NCBI GenBank assembly: GCA_051016155.1
Contig: CP136537.1
Span: 620,001 to 684,000, forward strand
DNA length: 64,000 nucleotides
Direction: 5' to 3'
DNA from: RCC90-49c sp051016155
GTDB taxonomy: Bacteria > Bacteroidota > Bacteroidia > Cytophagales > Amoebophilaceae
Positions 8,107 through 17,200 of the stretch are shown here, piece by piece. The notes beneath the pieces are model-generated. The model had not been told where the DNA came from. It searched no databases and was given only the letters and a program-made list of their open reading frames with translations. Each line of letters opens with the position of its first letter. Positions within the stretch are counted from its first letter, which is position 1. A program made the translations under genes and the position numbers.

Positions 8107-9552
8107 TCAAAAAGCCGCATGACCCGGCGTACGTGGAAAAGGAATCACATCCCGAATGTTGTCCATGCCAGTAACGAACTGTACCAAACGCTCCAGGCCC
8201 AGTCCAAAACCACTGTGCGGTGCTGTACCAAAGCGACGGGTGTCCAAGTACCACGCCAGAGACTCATCATCCATGCCTTTTTGTTGTAGGACAGCGGTGA
8301 GCTTCTCCAAGCGCTCCTCGCGCCGCGAACCACCAAGAATCTCGCCTATGCCCGGAAACAAGATATCCATAGCAGCTACTGTCTTTTTATCATCATTTTG
8401 ACGCATGTAAAAGGCTTTTATAGCGCTAGGATAATCAGTCACGATCACTGGCTTTTGAAAATGCTGCTCTACCAGATAGCGCTCGTGCTCTGATTGTAAA
8501 TCCGTGCCCCAGTCTTGAATGGGATAGGCAAACTTTCCTTTTCTGTTGGGCTTAGACGCTTTGAGTATTTCGATTGCTTCTGTGTAAGTAAGGCGTTCAA
8601 AAGGATGGGACAAAATATGCTCCAGTTGCTCGATGAGCGGTGCAGGCAGCTCCGTCTGCTTTTTCTGTTGCGCTGCCTCCAAGGCTCTCTGGTGCAAGAA
8701 AGCCATGTCATCTGGGCAATGCGCCAGCACAAAACGAATCAAATATTTCAAAAAGGCCTCTGCCAAGACCATGGTGTCTGTGAGGTCATAAAAAGCCATT
8801 TCTGGCTCCACCATCCAGAACTCTGCCAGATGTCGGGTCGTGTTGGAGTTTTCTGCCCTAAAGGTAGGGCCAAAAGTGTAGATCTCTGCCAGGCCTAGGG
8901 CTGCCGCCTCTGCTTCTAGCTGCCCCGAAACTGTTAGGTGCGTCTTTTTCCCAAAGAAATCTTGGCTGTAGTCCACGCCCCTCTGGGGCAGACGAGGTGC
9001 CTGATCTACCTCTAAGGTAGTTACGTTAAACATTTCTCCAGCGCCTTCTGCATCTACGCCTGTAATGATAGGCGTGTGTAGGTACACAAAGTCTCGTTCA
9101 TGAAAGAATTGGTGAATAGCGTAACTGACGGCATGCCGCACCCTGAAAACAGCGCCGAAAGTGTTGGTACGAAAGCGCAGGTGCGCTATGTTGCGCAAAA
9201 ACTCGAAAGAGTGCTTTTTAGGCTGGAGGGGATAGTCTACGGCGGTGCCTAGCACGGTAATCTTATTAGCTTGCAGCTCGATGCGCTGTGCTTGGCCTTG
9301 TGAAGCCACCACTGTTCCTTCTACGCACAAGCTGGTCCCAGCAGTGATATCTTGTAGCGTGGCTGTTGAGAGCTGCTCTGCTGTGGCCACTACTTGTAGG
9401 TTATGGAGCGTGGAGCCATCGTTCAAGGCAATGAACACAACGTTTTTACTCACGCGTTTGGTACGTACCCAGCCCTGGGCGCAAACCTGCGTATTCACTT
9501 GTGCAGTGGTTAGCAGTTCTTTTATCTTTGTTCTTCTCAAAATTTTCTTCAA
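8107..9552 (-). CDS. asnS: asparaginyl-tRNA synthetase
   Basis: This is a class IIb synthetase of 481 residues. The N-terminal OB-fold anticodon-binding domain (residues 17-115, QGWVRTKRVSKNVVFIALNDGS) is followed by the catalytic core. Motif 2 is visible in FRAENSNTTRHLAEFWMVEPE, where Asn-type enzymes replace the Asp-type sequence, and motif 3 is GFGLGLERLVQFVTGM. The C-terminus IRDVIPFPRTPGHAAF is typical of AsnRS. It charges tRNA-Asn directly, so GatA in this window is probably needed for Gln only. No operon partner is seen. Confidence 0.97.
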   Translation of the reverse strand: MKKILRRTKIKELLTTAQVNTQVCAQGWVRTKRVSKNVVFIALNDGSTLHNLQVVATAEQLSTATLQDITAGTSLCVEGTVVASQGQAQRIELQANKITVLGTAVDYPLQPKKHSFEFLRNIAHLRFRTNTFGAVFRVRHAVSYAIHQFFHERDFVYLHTPIITGVDAEGAGEMFNVTTLEVDQAPRLPQRGVDYSQDFFGKKTHLTVSGQLEAEAAALGLAEIYTFGPTFRAENSNTTRHLAEFWMVEPEMAFYDLTDTMVLAEAFLKYLIRFVLAHCPDDMAFLHQRALEAAQQKKQTELPAPLIEQLEHILSHPFERLTYTEAIEILKASKPNRKGKFAYPIQDWGTDLQSEHERYLVEQHFQKPVIVTDYPSAIKAFYMRQNDDKKTVAAMDILFPGIGEILGGSRREERLEKLTAVLQQKGMDDESLAWYLDTRRFGTAPHSGFGLGLERLVQFVTGMDNIRDVIPFPRTPGHAAF

Positions 9553-9732
9553 AAATGGCCTTAAAATTACTTTAGAATCCCTTAATATGAAAGCAGAGAA
9601 CTGCTGACAGACGTTTAAGCCATGATGTTCTTCATAACTTTTGTAAGTGCTTCAAATCCACACCTCAGCATTGTATTAGACGATAAAGCGTCGTATTTAT
9701 TCTTAATATAATGTTGGATAAAACTGAAAATA

Positions 9733-9753
9733 CTATGCACAGAAAGTGCATAG
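9733..9753. repeat. IS200/IS605 right-end hairpin
   Basis: This is a perfect 8-bp inverted repeat with a 5-nt loop, downstream of the Y1 transposase. It resembles the hairpin at 10268-10280. Confidence 0.7.
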
Positions 9754-9782
9754 GTTCTTTTAAAAGGATAAGATTGAAAATC

Positions 9783-10223
9783 TTAATCTAATATAAAGTT
9801 CTCAAGGGAGACATTGGACGGTCCACTGTGATGATTTAGATACAATTCTACCATTTCATCTGTTATGTTACCTGTGCTCCAGCCCCCATCACCTATTGAC
9901 CAGAAATGTTTGCCCCAATAGCTCTTCTTCAATGCGGAAAACTCCTCCTGAACTCTTCGCCATGTACGACCTTTCAGGCGTTTTACCAACTCACTGATCG
10001 ATTGAGAAGGAGAATATTCGATATGCAGATGTACATGATCTTTACTTATAACTCCTTTCAAAATCTTTACGTCTTCTGCATCACAGATCTGCTGAATCAG
10101 ATCACGACATCTAGTTTGAACATCTCCCTTGAGAACATGATAACGGTATTTAGTAACCCAGACTATATGGGCTGTCAACCAGGAGATTGTGTGGCTACTA
10201 CGTCTTGATTCCTTACTCATCAT
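9783..10223 (-). CDS. tnpA: IS200/IS605-type Y1 (HUH) transposase
   Basis: The 146-residue protein has the length of TnpA. The HUH motif is in KDHVHLHIEY (near residue 65). The catalytic Tyr is in the helix NITDEMVELYLNHH near residue 125. The N-terminal strand HIVWVTKYRYHVL is diagnostic of the family. The enzyme moves single-stranded DNA using hairpin ends. The stop codon overlaps a small inverted repeat (9769-9785) that may fold in the mRNA. All key residues are present, so the element may be active, but only one copy is seen in the window. Confidence 0.92.
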   Translation of the reverse strand: MMSKESRRSSHTISWLTAHIVWVTKYRYHVLKGDVQTRCRDLIQQICDAEDVKILKGVISKDHVHLHIEYSPSQSISELVKRLKGRTWRRVQEEFSALKKSYWGKHFWSIGDGGWSTGNITDEMVELYLNHHSGPSNVSLENFILD

Positions 10224-10267
10224 CCAAATCTAGCATGCAGAGGAAGTGTGTAGCAACTGGAAGTCTT

Positions 10268-10280
10268 GCACTGAAAGTGC
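10268..10280. repeat. IS200/IS605 left-end hairpin
   Basis: The inverted repeat GCACT-GAA-AGTGC lies upstream of the Y1 transposase. With its 3' ATAG it matches the arm of the hairpin at 9733-9753. Confidence 0.65.
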
Positions 10281-10315
10281 ATAGTTTTGTACTAGCGACT
10301 GAGACCAATAAAGAA

Positions 10316-11296
10316 ATGGTTAGAACTATCTACTTAGTATACGCGCTACTCTTAGTGGCAACTTTGCAAGCAAACGCAGAAACTCTTCAAGGAAGAATGG
10401 ACGTCAGAATATTTGAGTACCCAAATCTTAAAGCGCAGATCGATGATGTGAAGCAGCATTTGCACGATTATGGTTTTATTGCCCTACGCGGTGTGCCAGG
10501 ATACGTAGAGAAAAAGGCAAAGTATCTTGAACTGGCTCAAGCATTTGTTGCTCTTGACGATCAACGCAAGGCAGAGTGTGTACCACGGGGTTCATCTTTT
10601 ACAGGTTGGACTTGTGGTACTGAAGCCTTTAACGGCAAGCGTGATTCTTTCAAGTGTTCCTATTACGCGACCTTAGGAGATCAGCCTGAAAAACTAATGT
10701 CCAATGTGTGGCCATCAAGTAGCTGGGCTCTTGCTGACGAATTCAAAAGCGCATATCTTGATCTTGCTCATTTAATCTTTGAGACAGGCAGGGGGATATT
10801 GCCTATGCTGGAGCTCAATTTCGGAAATCTTTCAGCAGTGGGGCGCATGCTGTATTACGGCCCAGTTCCTAAAGGTAAAGACGATGGCAATCCATATTGG
10901 TGTGGCGTTCACAGAGATCATGGATTGTTCACTGGGCTAATTCCCTCGTTTTACAAGAAAGATGGCTCATTTGTCCCTGAGCCTGACGGCGTGGGACTAC
11001 ACATACGCGATCGAGAAGTCAAGGTACCTAACGATGTCATTATGTTCCAGGTGGGTGAAGCAGCAGATTTACTCACCAATCGAGGCATCATTGCGACAGA
11101 CCATGGCGTCAAAAAGGCTTATGGTGGCTATGAGCGCTACAGTTTTGCCTTATTTTTTGCTATTGATGACGATACGAGGATTTATACAGACAGAGTTGAT
11201 TCGCAATACCAAAGCCGCTTCAAAAATGGAATGACCTATGGAGAGTGGTGTAAAGCATCCTTGGAGCGCTACGCATATAATAATACGAACTCTTGA
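10316..11296 (+). CDS. exported 2-oxoglutarate/Fe(II) oxygenase, isopenicillin-N-synthase-like
   Basis: The protein has about 326 residues when started at the ATG at 10316 (MVRTIYLVYALLLVATLQANA), which gives a clean signal peptide. The open frame continues upstream into the IS200 hairpin, so longer starts are unlikely. The oxygenase core shows the iron site as H-R-D in WCGVHRDHGLFTG and a distal His in IIATDHGVKK. The Arg that binds 2-oxoglutarate is in YERYSFALFF. The N-terminal DIOX_N-like part (YGFIALRGVPGY) is present. Such enzymes usually act in the cytosol, so a signal peptide is unusual and suggests secretion towards the periplasm or host. The substrate is unknown. It lies next to an IS200 element, and GC content and codon use look ordinary. 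Confidence 0.78.
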   Translation: MVRTIYLVYALLLVATLQANAETLQGRMDVRIFEYPNLKAQIDDVKQHLHDYGFIALRGVPGYVEKKAKYLELAQAFVALDDQRKAECVPRGSSFTGWTCGTEAFNGKRDSFKCSYYATLGDQPEKLMSNVWPSSSWALADEFKSAYLDLAHLIFETGRGILPMLELNFGNLSAVGRMLYYGPVPKGKDDGNPYWCGVHRDHGLFTGLIPSFYKKDGSFVPEPDGVGLHIRDREVKVPNDVIMFQVGEAADLLTNRGIIATDHGVKKAYGGYERYSFALFFAIDDDTRIYTDRVDSQYQSRFKNGMTYGEWCKASLERYAYNNTNS

Positions 11297-11362
11297 TGAT
11301 GCACGTGTTTCCAGAAAATTGGTGCAAGGCTCCCTGGCTTGTACCTCCATCAGCCTATAGTC

Positions 11363-11388
11363 TAGGGCAAGCGGATCCGCTTGCCCTA
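11363..11388. repeat. 26-bp perfect palindrome
   Basis: The sequence TAGGGCAAGCGGA followed by its exact complement, centred on GGATCC, gives a 13-bp arm with no loop. It sits between the oxygenase gene and an IS481 relic. No T-run follows on either strand, so it is not a classical terminator. It could be a cruciform or a dimeric protein-binding site. Confidence 0.6.
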
Positions 11389-11482
11389 AAGGCGGGGCAT
11401 ACCTGTCCACAGATCTTACCAATGCCTCTAGAACTCCCCACATAATAAGTGTCATAGCCCCGTGGCTCACCTTTTAGGCTCG

Positions 11483-11555
11483 ACAATTTTCTGGTTTAAG
11501 TTCATTATTGTAGTAGTTTTAATTGTTAGGCAATTTCACCAGTATCAGATTAAAT
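11483..11555 (-). mobile_element. relic of an IS481-type element end
   Basis: These 73 bases match the 5' end of the IS481-type element at 60862-62024. They include the first codons of its transposase (complement of CTGGTTTAAGTTCAT), a similar AT-rich leader and most of the terminal repeat (ATCAGATTAAAT). The rest of the element is gone. Confidence 0.72.
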
Positions 11556-11574
11556 ATCACCTGCTACAGCTTGT

Positions 11575-12309
11575 ATGAATCCCCACACGACCAAGCAACT
11601 CCTTCAAAACCTTCTTTTCGTAGATATAGAAACTGTCTCTTGTGCCCCTAACTATCAGGCGCTGGAGGAGCCTCTCAAGCCGTTGTGGGACAAAAAGGCA
11701 GCGACGATCAGGAAGAGCGACCAAGAAGCAGCGAGTGATTTGTTTTTCGAGAAAGCAGCCATCTACGCTGAGTTCGGCAAGGTTATAGTCATCGGACTGG
11801 GCTTTGTTTCTTTTGATGAAAACGACGTCCCTACCTTGCGTGTCAAGACTTTACAGGGACATAAGGAGAAAGCTTTGCTGCAGGCTTTTCAATCATTGCT
11901 CGATACGCGCTTCGCGCAAGACACGCTCAGGCTCTGTGCCCACAATGGCAAAGAGTTTGACTTTCCCTATCTGTGCCGAAGGCTGCTTGTCAATGGCCTT
12001 CCCCTGCCTCAAGTGCTCAACACAGCTGGAAAAAAGCCTTGGGAAGTAGCCCATATAGACACGATGGAGTTGTGGAGATTTGGCGACCGAAAGAGCTTTA
12101 CCTCCTTGCACCTGCTGGCTACATTGTTCGGGATCACTTCTAGCAAAGAGCTTATGGAAGGCAGCGAGGTCAATCATTATTATTACCGAGCCAACGACCT
12201 AGATAAGATTGCTGCCTACTGCTCGCAGGACGTCGTCGTTACGGTCCAGGTTTTTCTGAAGCTACACAGCTGTCCACTTATTCCGCTGGAGAATATTGTG
12301 GCTACTTGA
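11575..12309 (+). CDS. 3'-5' exonuclease, PolB-like DEDDy family
   Basis: The 244-residue ribonuclease H-fold nuclease shows ExoI (LLFVDIET: Asp and Glu), ExoII (CAHNGKEFDFPYLCRR: Asp) and ExoIII of the Y-x3-D type (AAYCSQDVVVT). This matches the 'predicted 3'-5' exonuclease related to the PolB exonuclease domain' family, usually found as a stand-alone protein in Bacteroidota. A role in DNA repair or RNA processing is inferred from the family. The gene stands alone between the IS481 relic and gltX. Confidence 0.87.
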   Translation: MNPHTTKQLLQNLLFVDIETVSCAPNYQALEEPLKPLWDKKAATIRKSDQEAASDLFFEKAAIYAEFGKVIVIGLGFVSFDENDVPTLRVKTLQGHKEKALLQAFQSLLDTRFAQDTLRLCAHNGKEFDFPYLCRRLLVNGLPLPQVLNTAGKKPWEVAHIDTMELWRFGDRKSFTSLHLLATLFGITSSKELMEGSEVNHYYYRANDLDKIAAYCSQDVVVTVQVFLKLHSCPLIPLENIVAT

Positions 12310-12385
12310 ATTCATTGGCTATTTGAGCGTTTGAATCTATTGGGTGATTTGTGATAACTAATCATTGATAACTATACTGTAGGCT

Positions 12386-13912
12386 CTATGTGTGCTGCGC
12401 TATAAAGGTTGTGAGCCGCGTGATGCTCTCTTCCTGGCCTATGATGGCCAGGCTCTGCATCAAGTCGGGCCCAGCAGCAGTGCCTGTTAGTGCTACGCGC
12501 ACCAAGGGCATGACCTGGCCGAGCTTCAGGGCTTTGGCTTCTAGCAGCATTACTAGGGTAGTTTTGATGGCGTCTGCTTCAAAAGTAGGCAAGCCCTTGA
12601 GCGCCTCTGTAAACTCCTTGAGGGCTGTGCAGGTCTCTGCATTCCATTTGTTTTGCACTACTTTTTCGTCATACATGGTGGGCCTTACAAAGAAATACTG
12701 CCCTTGCTGCCAAAAGTCTTGGGGGAAGACAACACGTTCTTTCACGAGGCGACTAACTTGTAAGGCCTTTTCCTGCGTGTAAGGTAGTTGCTTTGCCTCT
12801 AATTGCTCCGTCAAATACTTGACCAATACTTCTTCAGGCTGTGCATGCAGGTACTGCTGGTTGAACCATTGGGCTTTGTGGATATCGAACTTGACACCTG
12901 ACTTGCCGATTCTTTCCAAAGAAAAAGCTTGTACTAAGTCTTCCAACGCAAAGACTTCTTGCTGTGTGCCTGGGTTCCAGCCTAGCAATGCCAAGAAGTT
13001 GAGCAGCGCTGCGGGCAAATAGCCCTGCTCACGAAAGCTGTTGAGATGCTCACTTGTGTGTGCGTCTTGCCAGGCAAGTGGGAAAATAGGAAAGCCCTGC
13101 TGCTCAGCATCGCGTTTGCTCAGCTTGCCTGTGCCTTCAGGCTTAAGCAAGAGCGGCAGGTGTACGAACTGTGGCATAGAGGCCTCCCAGCCCAGGTATC
13201 GGTAGAGCAACACATGGATAGGTGTAGAAGGAATCCACTCTTCCCCTCGAATAACATGGGTGATCTGCATCAAATGGTCGTCCACCACGTTGGCAAAATG
13301 ATAGGTAGGTATGCCATCTGACTTCATCAGCACCTTGTCGTCCAGCGCTGTAGAATGCGTTTTGACCCAGCCCCTGACGGCATCGTGAAAGCGAATGTCT
13401 TCTTGGTGAGGTACTTTGATGCGGATGACGTGCGGGGCGCCTGCTTCTAGCAAGGCAGTTACCTCCTCGCGCGGCAGGGTCAGAGAGTTTCGCATCCATG
13501 CGCGGCTGACGGCATTGTATTGGGGGGTAGCTACCCTAGCCGCTTTCAGGCGGGCCCGCATGGCCTCGAGCTCTTCGGCCGTGTCAAAGGCATAATAGGC
13601 TCGGCCTGCTTCTACCAGCTGGGCAGCATATTGAGGATATAACGCTTGGCGCTCAGATTGTCTGTAAGGCCCATAAGCACCGCCTTGCACAGGTCCTTCA
13701 TCGGGTTCAAGGCCTAGCCATTGCAGTGTATTCAGGATGTACTCTTCGGCACCAGACACAAACCGGGTCTGGTCAGTGTCTTCTATTCTGAGGATGAATT
13801 GCCCTTGGTGCTTTTTAGCAAACAGATAGTTGTACAGAGCTGTCCTAACGCCCCCAATATGCAAAGCGCCTGTAGGGCTAGGGGCAAATCTTACGCGGGG
13901 TGTTTTTTCCAT
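12386..13912 (-). CDS. gltX: glutamyl-tRNA synthetase
   Basis: The 508-residue class I synthetase starts at MEKTPRVRFAPSPTG. An upstream in-frame start would add 21 residues that do not fit the family. The HIGH motif appears as LHIGG near residue 17, and the KMSKS motif as KLSKRD near residue 260. A C-terminal anticodon-binding helical domain follows. It attaches Glu to tRNA-Glu. With gatA as the next gene on the same strand (about 200 bp apart), it probably also mischarges tRNA-Gln, which GatCAB then amidates. Confidence 0.96.
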   Translation of the reverse strand: MEKTPRVRFAPSPTGALHIGGVRTALYNYLFAKKHQGQFILRIEDTDQTRFVSGAEEYILNTLQWLGLEPDEGPVQGGAYGPYRQSERQALYPQYAAQLVEAGRAYYAFDTAEELEAMRARLKAARVATPQYNAVSRAWMRNSLTLPREEVTALLEAGAPHVIRIKVPHQEDIRFHDAVRGWVKTHSTALDDKVLMKSDGIPTYHFANVVDDHLMQITHVIRGEEWIPSTPIHVLLYRYLGWEASMPQFVHLPLLLKPEGTGKLSKRDAEQQGFPIFPLAWQDAHTSEHLNSFREQGYLPAALLNFLALLGWNPGTQQEVFALEDLVQAFSLERIGKSGVKFDIHKAQWFNQQYLHAQPEEVLVKYLTEQLEAKQLPYTQEKALQVSRLVKERVVFPQDFWQQGQYFFVRPTMYDEKVVQNKWNAETCTALKEFTEALKGLPTFEADAIKTTLVMLLEAKALKLGQVMPLVRVALTGTAAGPDLMQSLAIIGQEESITRLTTFIAQHT

Positions 13913-14120
13913 GGCAATCAAAGCTTGGCACAAAAGTAACGCCTGCTCTCCAAATAAAGGATAGAGACCTGTCACAACCGTCCCAGACGCCCGCTCTTCC
14001 AGGCAGATAATGGGCTGGCTTGTTCCCTACTTCATGGATATATCGTGTCGTTTATAGGCAAGTTGTTTTGGCATTTTTTGCTACAAGAGAACCTCTTCTG
14101 TTGACACTACCTAGCGGCAC

Positions 14121-15557
14121 TTACTGCAGCGTAGCCAAGTAGTGAGCAAAGGCTAGGAGCTGACCCTCAGCAAAAGCAGGGGCTATGATCTGTAGTCCAA
14201 TGGGCAGGCCGTTCTTATCAACGCCATTAGGAATGGAAATGGCGGGGACCCCTGCAATGGACGCAGGAACGGTGTATAAATCTGCCAAGTACATAGCCAG
14301 TGGATCTTGCATGTGCTCTCCTATCTTAAAGGCCGTAGTGGGCGTGGTAGGGAGCACGATAAAATCATAGGCTGCAAAGATGGCTGCGAACCTATCTCGG
14401 ATCAGGCGCCTCACTTGCTGGGCTTTGATATACCAAGCATCATAATAGCCAGTACTAAGCACAAACGTTCCAGTCAGAATTCTGCGCTGTACCTCTGAAC
14501 CAAACCCCTCTGTGCGAGTTTTTTTGTACATATCTGACAGATTGGTGCCATTGGGACTACGGTGGCCATACCGTACGCCATCGAACCGGGCCAGATTGGA
14601 GCTAGCTTCTGCGTTGGTTAGTATGTAGTAGGTAGGCAAAGCATACGCCAGTAATGAAAAATCCAAGGCCTCTACTTGGTGGCCTTCTCGATGCAGTAGG
14701 TCGAGCGTAGCCTGGGTGTGCGTACGAATCTCTGGTTGCAGGCCTGGGGGCTCTAGGGCCTCGGGAAAGTAAGCTACTTTGGCGCGTTTGTTAAAGGCTA
14801 GCTGTGCGGTGTAGTTAGGCACTGGCTGGTGCGACACGGTGCTGTCAGAAGTATCTGGCCCTGCAATGACCTCAAGTACAGCTGCACAGTCGCGAACGTT
14901 TTGGGCTAAGATGCCAATAGTATCAAAAGAAGAGGCATAGGCGATCATACCATGCCGAGAGATTCGCCCATAGGTGGGTTTGAGCCCCACAATGCCACAA
15001 AAGGCTGCTGGCTGCCGCACGGAGCCGCCAGTGTCGGTGCCGAGTGATGCATGACACATATGGGCTTGCACCGCCACAGCGGAGCCTCCTGAAGACCCTC
15101 CTGACACTCTGGTCGTGTCTAGCGCATTGCGTACAGGTCCATAGGCAGAGTTTTCATTGGACGATCCCATACCGAACTGATCGCAATTTTGATGGCCGAT
15201 GAGGATAGCATCGACCTCCAGGAGACGCTGCGTGACTGTAGCACTGAACTGCGCTATAAATCCTGCTAGCATTTTACTGCATGCCTCTACGGGATGATCT
15301 TGATAGCACAGCAAGTCCTTGAGCCCTATTACCATGCCTGCGAGCGAGCGGGCTTGTCTGGATAGATACTTTTGCTCTATACCAGCCGCTTGTTGTTGTG
15401 CTTCCTCTGCATAGGTGCGCACAAAGGCATTGAGGTGTGCGCCCTGCGCTATGTTGGCTAGGCAGTGGGCTACTGTAGCCTGGCAGGTAGTAGTGCCTTG
15501 CTGTAGGGCTGTTTGTAGCTCATTTAGAGTGCTAAGAGGTTTCAAGCTAGAGGTCAT
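14121..15557 (-). CDS. gatA: Asp/Glu-tRNA amidotransferase subunit A
   Basis: This 478-residue amidase-signature protein has the Ser-cisSer-Lys triad: the Lys of GMVIGLKDLL, the cis-Ser within SGGSSGGSAVAV, and the nucleophilic Ser of TDTGGSVRQPAAFCG. The motif GLKPTYGRISRHGMIAY is typical of GatA. It releases ammonia from glutamine and passes it to GatB. GatB and GatC are not in the window. AsnRS is present, so the likely product is Gln-tRNA-Gln only. Confidence 0.95.
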   Translation of the reverse strand: MTSSLKPLSTLNELQTALQQGTTTCQATVAHCLANIAQGAHLNAFVRTYAEEAQQQAAGIEQKYLSRQARSLAGMVIGLKDLLCYQDHPVEACSKMLAGFIAQFSATVTQRLLEVDAILIGHQNCDQFGMGSSNENSAYGPVRNALDTTRVSGGSSGGSAVAVQAHMCHASLGTDTGGSVRQPAAFCGIVGLKPTYGRISRHGMIAYASSFDTIGILAQNVRDCAAVLEVIAGPDTSDSTVSHQPVPNYTAQLAFNKRAKVAYFPEALEPPGLQPEIRTHTQATLDLLHREGHQVEALDFSLLAYALPTYYILTNAEASSNLARFDGVRYGHRSPNGTNLSDMYKKTRTEGFGSEVQRRILTGTFVLSTGYYDAWYIKAQQVRRLIRDRFAAIFAAYDFIVLPTTPTTAFKIGEHMQDPLAMYLADLYTVPASIAGVPAISIPNGVDKNGLPIGLQIIAPAFAEGQLLAFAHYLATLQ

Positions 15558-15786
15558 TGCATTATTGAGTGATTTTGCGATTGTTGGATTTTATAAACGT
15601 TGAGCCCCTTGCATTATTGGGCGATTTTGCGATTGGGTGATTTAAAAAACTTTTCTAGTCCCAAAGACAGCCTATTTTCAAAGTCTAGCATCGTAGTTGG
15701 CATTATTTTGCAATAGCTACACGCTATAGAAAGAAAAAAAGCCTGCTTTTGTAAAGGTATGAGCGGATTATTTTACGCTTTGCAAC
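15558..15786. other. intergenic stretch with degenerate TGATTTTGCGATTG repeats
   Basis: There is no gene here. Two near-copies of a motif reading GCATTATTGxGxGATTTTGCGATTG lie at about 15558-15584 and 15610-15638. The segment before the IS ends in GCTTTGCAACAGTCT, which resembles an IS5-type end. Confidence 0.5.
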
Positions 15787-15791
15787 AGTCT

Positions 15792-17084
15792 GAGGGCGTT
15801 GCAAAACGGTTGTCATTTCTGATTTACCTCTCAAGAGGTTAGTTTTTTTAATAGGGCTCCTCGTTAGCCAATCGCCTACCTCCTTGTTAAGCACTTATTT
15901 GTGATTCTTTGACCTAATAGTGGGTGATAACCAACCAAAAAGGGCGTAACTATCCCACAGAGACTCTTAACGCCAGCCCTGGAGCGCGGTATAGATTGTA
16001 ACATAGCGCCTCTAGTACATGCTGACTATGCATTTTTGCCTTCCCTACATAACGCGCGCTGCCCGCCTTGAACCAACTCTTTATACTGCCAAACACACGC
16101 TCTACTTTGTAGCGACGCTCCCCTATTAGCCGATTGTACAGACTTGACCAACTGTTTCTTGCCTTCCCTCTTGCTCGTTTGCGTTGAAGACGGCTCTTGA
16201 GTCCCTTACTTCCCAATAACGATTCGTTCGATGCACTACTGTAGCCCTTATCGCCCAATACTTCACTCCCCTTGGGTAGCTCCACCTGCTCTAATAACCC
16301 CGACAGATGTTGGCTTTCGTGCTCACTTGCCTTACTCGTATGAACTGATAACACCAACCCGTTCTCTGCTTCTACTAGATAGTGACGCTTATAGCCATAA
16401 TACAGCTCATTACCCCGCTTCACCCAACTCGCCTCTTGATCTACTCCTTTTTGCTTGACTTCTTCCAAGGGAGGCCTATACTCCCCTGTTGGCAAAGCAT
16501 ATATCTTTTTTCCTTTCGGGCGGCGCGCTGTTGGCGTAATAGAAGCGTCTACTATGGTTCCTTTTTGGATCAGTAAGCCAAGGATTTCCAATTGCCTATT
16601 GACTTCTAGTAGAAGAAGCTGGTAGGCCTCTGCTTGGGTCAAGACCTTCCTAAAGCGAGAGATCACACTGTGATCAGGGGTAGGATGGTCAGCATTGAGC
16701 CCACAGAACTTCTTGAAGGAGCTCCTGTCGTCGAGTTGATCTTCGATTTGATAGTCGCTTAATCCGTACCAGGTCTGTAAGAGGGACATTTTAAAGAGCA
16801 AGAGAGGAGGATAGGCGCTTCTTCCTTCTTGCGCCTGCCCCTTAGTGTAGTATTGAGTGAGGAGGTTTTCAATAGGCTTCCAATCGATAATCTGGTTGAT
16901 TTGTTGTAGTTGATGATGGGTTCTATTGTTGGGCTGCATAGCAAGGTCAGCAAAAGAAAGTTGGTGGTTGTGGAGCATTGGCATATTGAGCAAGGTTTCA
17001 AGGCTACAGAAAGTGTTCGCTGTTCTGAAAATACCTTTTATGCCGCTTTTAAGCAAACATTTTAAGCCGTTTTGCAACGGCCTC
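15792..17084 (-). mobile_element. IS5-family insertion sequence, copy B (1293 bp) with target duplication
   Basis: It has the same length and inverted repeats as copy A (2079-3371). The flanking sequence AGTCT is duplicated exactly at 15787-15791 and 17085-17089, giving a 5-bp target duplication. Near identity with copy A points to recent transposition. Confidence 0.95.
15950..16984 (-). CDS. IS5-family DDE transposase, copy B
   Basis: About 344 residues, with the DDE residues in GTIVDASI, VLGDKGYSS and YKVERVFGSIK all present. The start at MPMLHNHQ is chosen by the same argument as for copy A. It differs from copy A at only a few bases (for example Thr after VDASI and Gly in QHLSGLLEQ). The intact frame and exact target duplication make this the best candidate for the active source element, and for the enzyme that could move the MITE at 54523-54599. 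Confidence 0.94.
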   Translation of the reverse strand: MPMLHNHQLSFADLAMQPNNRTHHQLQQINQIIDWKPIENLLTQYYTKGQAQEGRSAYPPLLLFKMSLLQTWYGLSDYQIEDQLDDRSSFKKFCGLNADHPTPDHSVISRFRKVLTQAEAYQLLLLEVNRQLEILGLLIQKGTIVDASITPTARRPKGKKIYALPTGEYRPPLEEVKQKGVDQEASWVKRGNELYYGYKRHYLVEAENGLVLSVHTSKASEHESQHLSGLLEQVELPKGSEVLGDKGYSSASNESLLGSKGLKSRLQRKRARGKARNSWSSLYNRLIGERRYKVERVFGSIKSWFKAGSARYVGKAKMHSQHVLEALCYNLYRAPGLALRVSVG

Positions 17085-17200
17085 AGTCTGATTTAGGCGA
17101 AAATAAAGACTATCGTTCCAAAAGGGTATGCAAAAATATACACATCTCCTCCATAGATCCTTTGATACACTGATGAAATATCCAGGGGAATTGCTAGGGG

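Larger units (their letters stand above)
9725..10295 (-). mobile_element. IS200/IS605-family element with flanking hairpins
   Basis: A single Y1 transposase gene is flanked by two related imperfect hairpins. One is at 9733-9753 (8-bp stem CTATGCAC/GTGCATAG, loop AGAAA) and the other is at 10268-10280 (stem GCACT/AGTGC, loop GAA, followed by ATAG). Such subterminal hairpins are the ends recognised by HUH transposases. No tnpB is present. The exact cleavage positions cannot be read from one copy. Confidence 0.75.
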
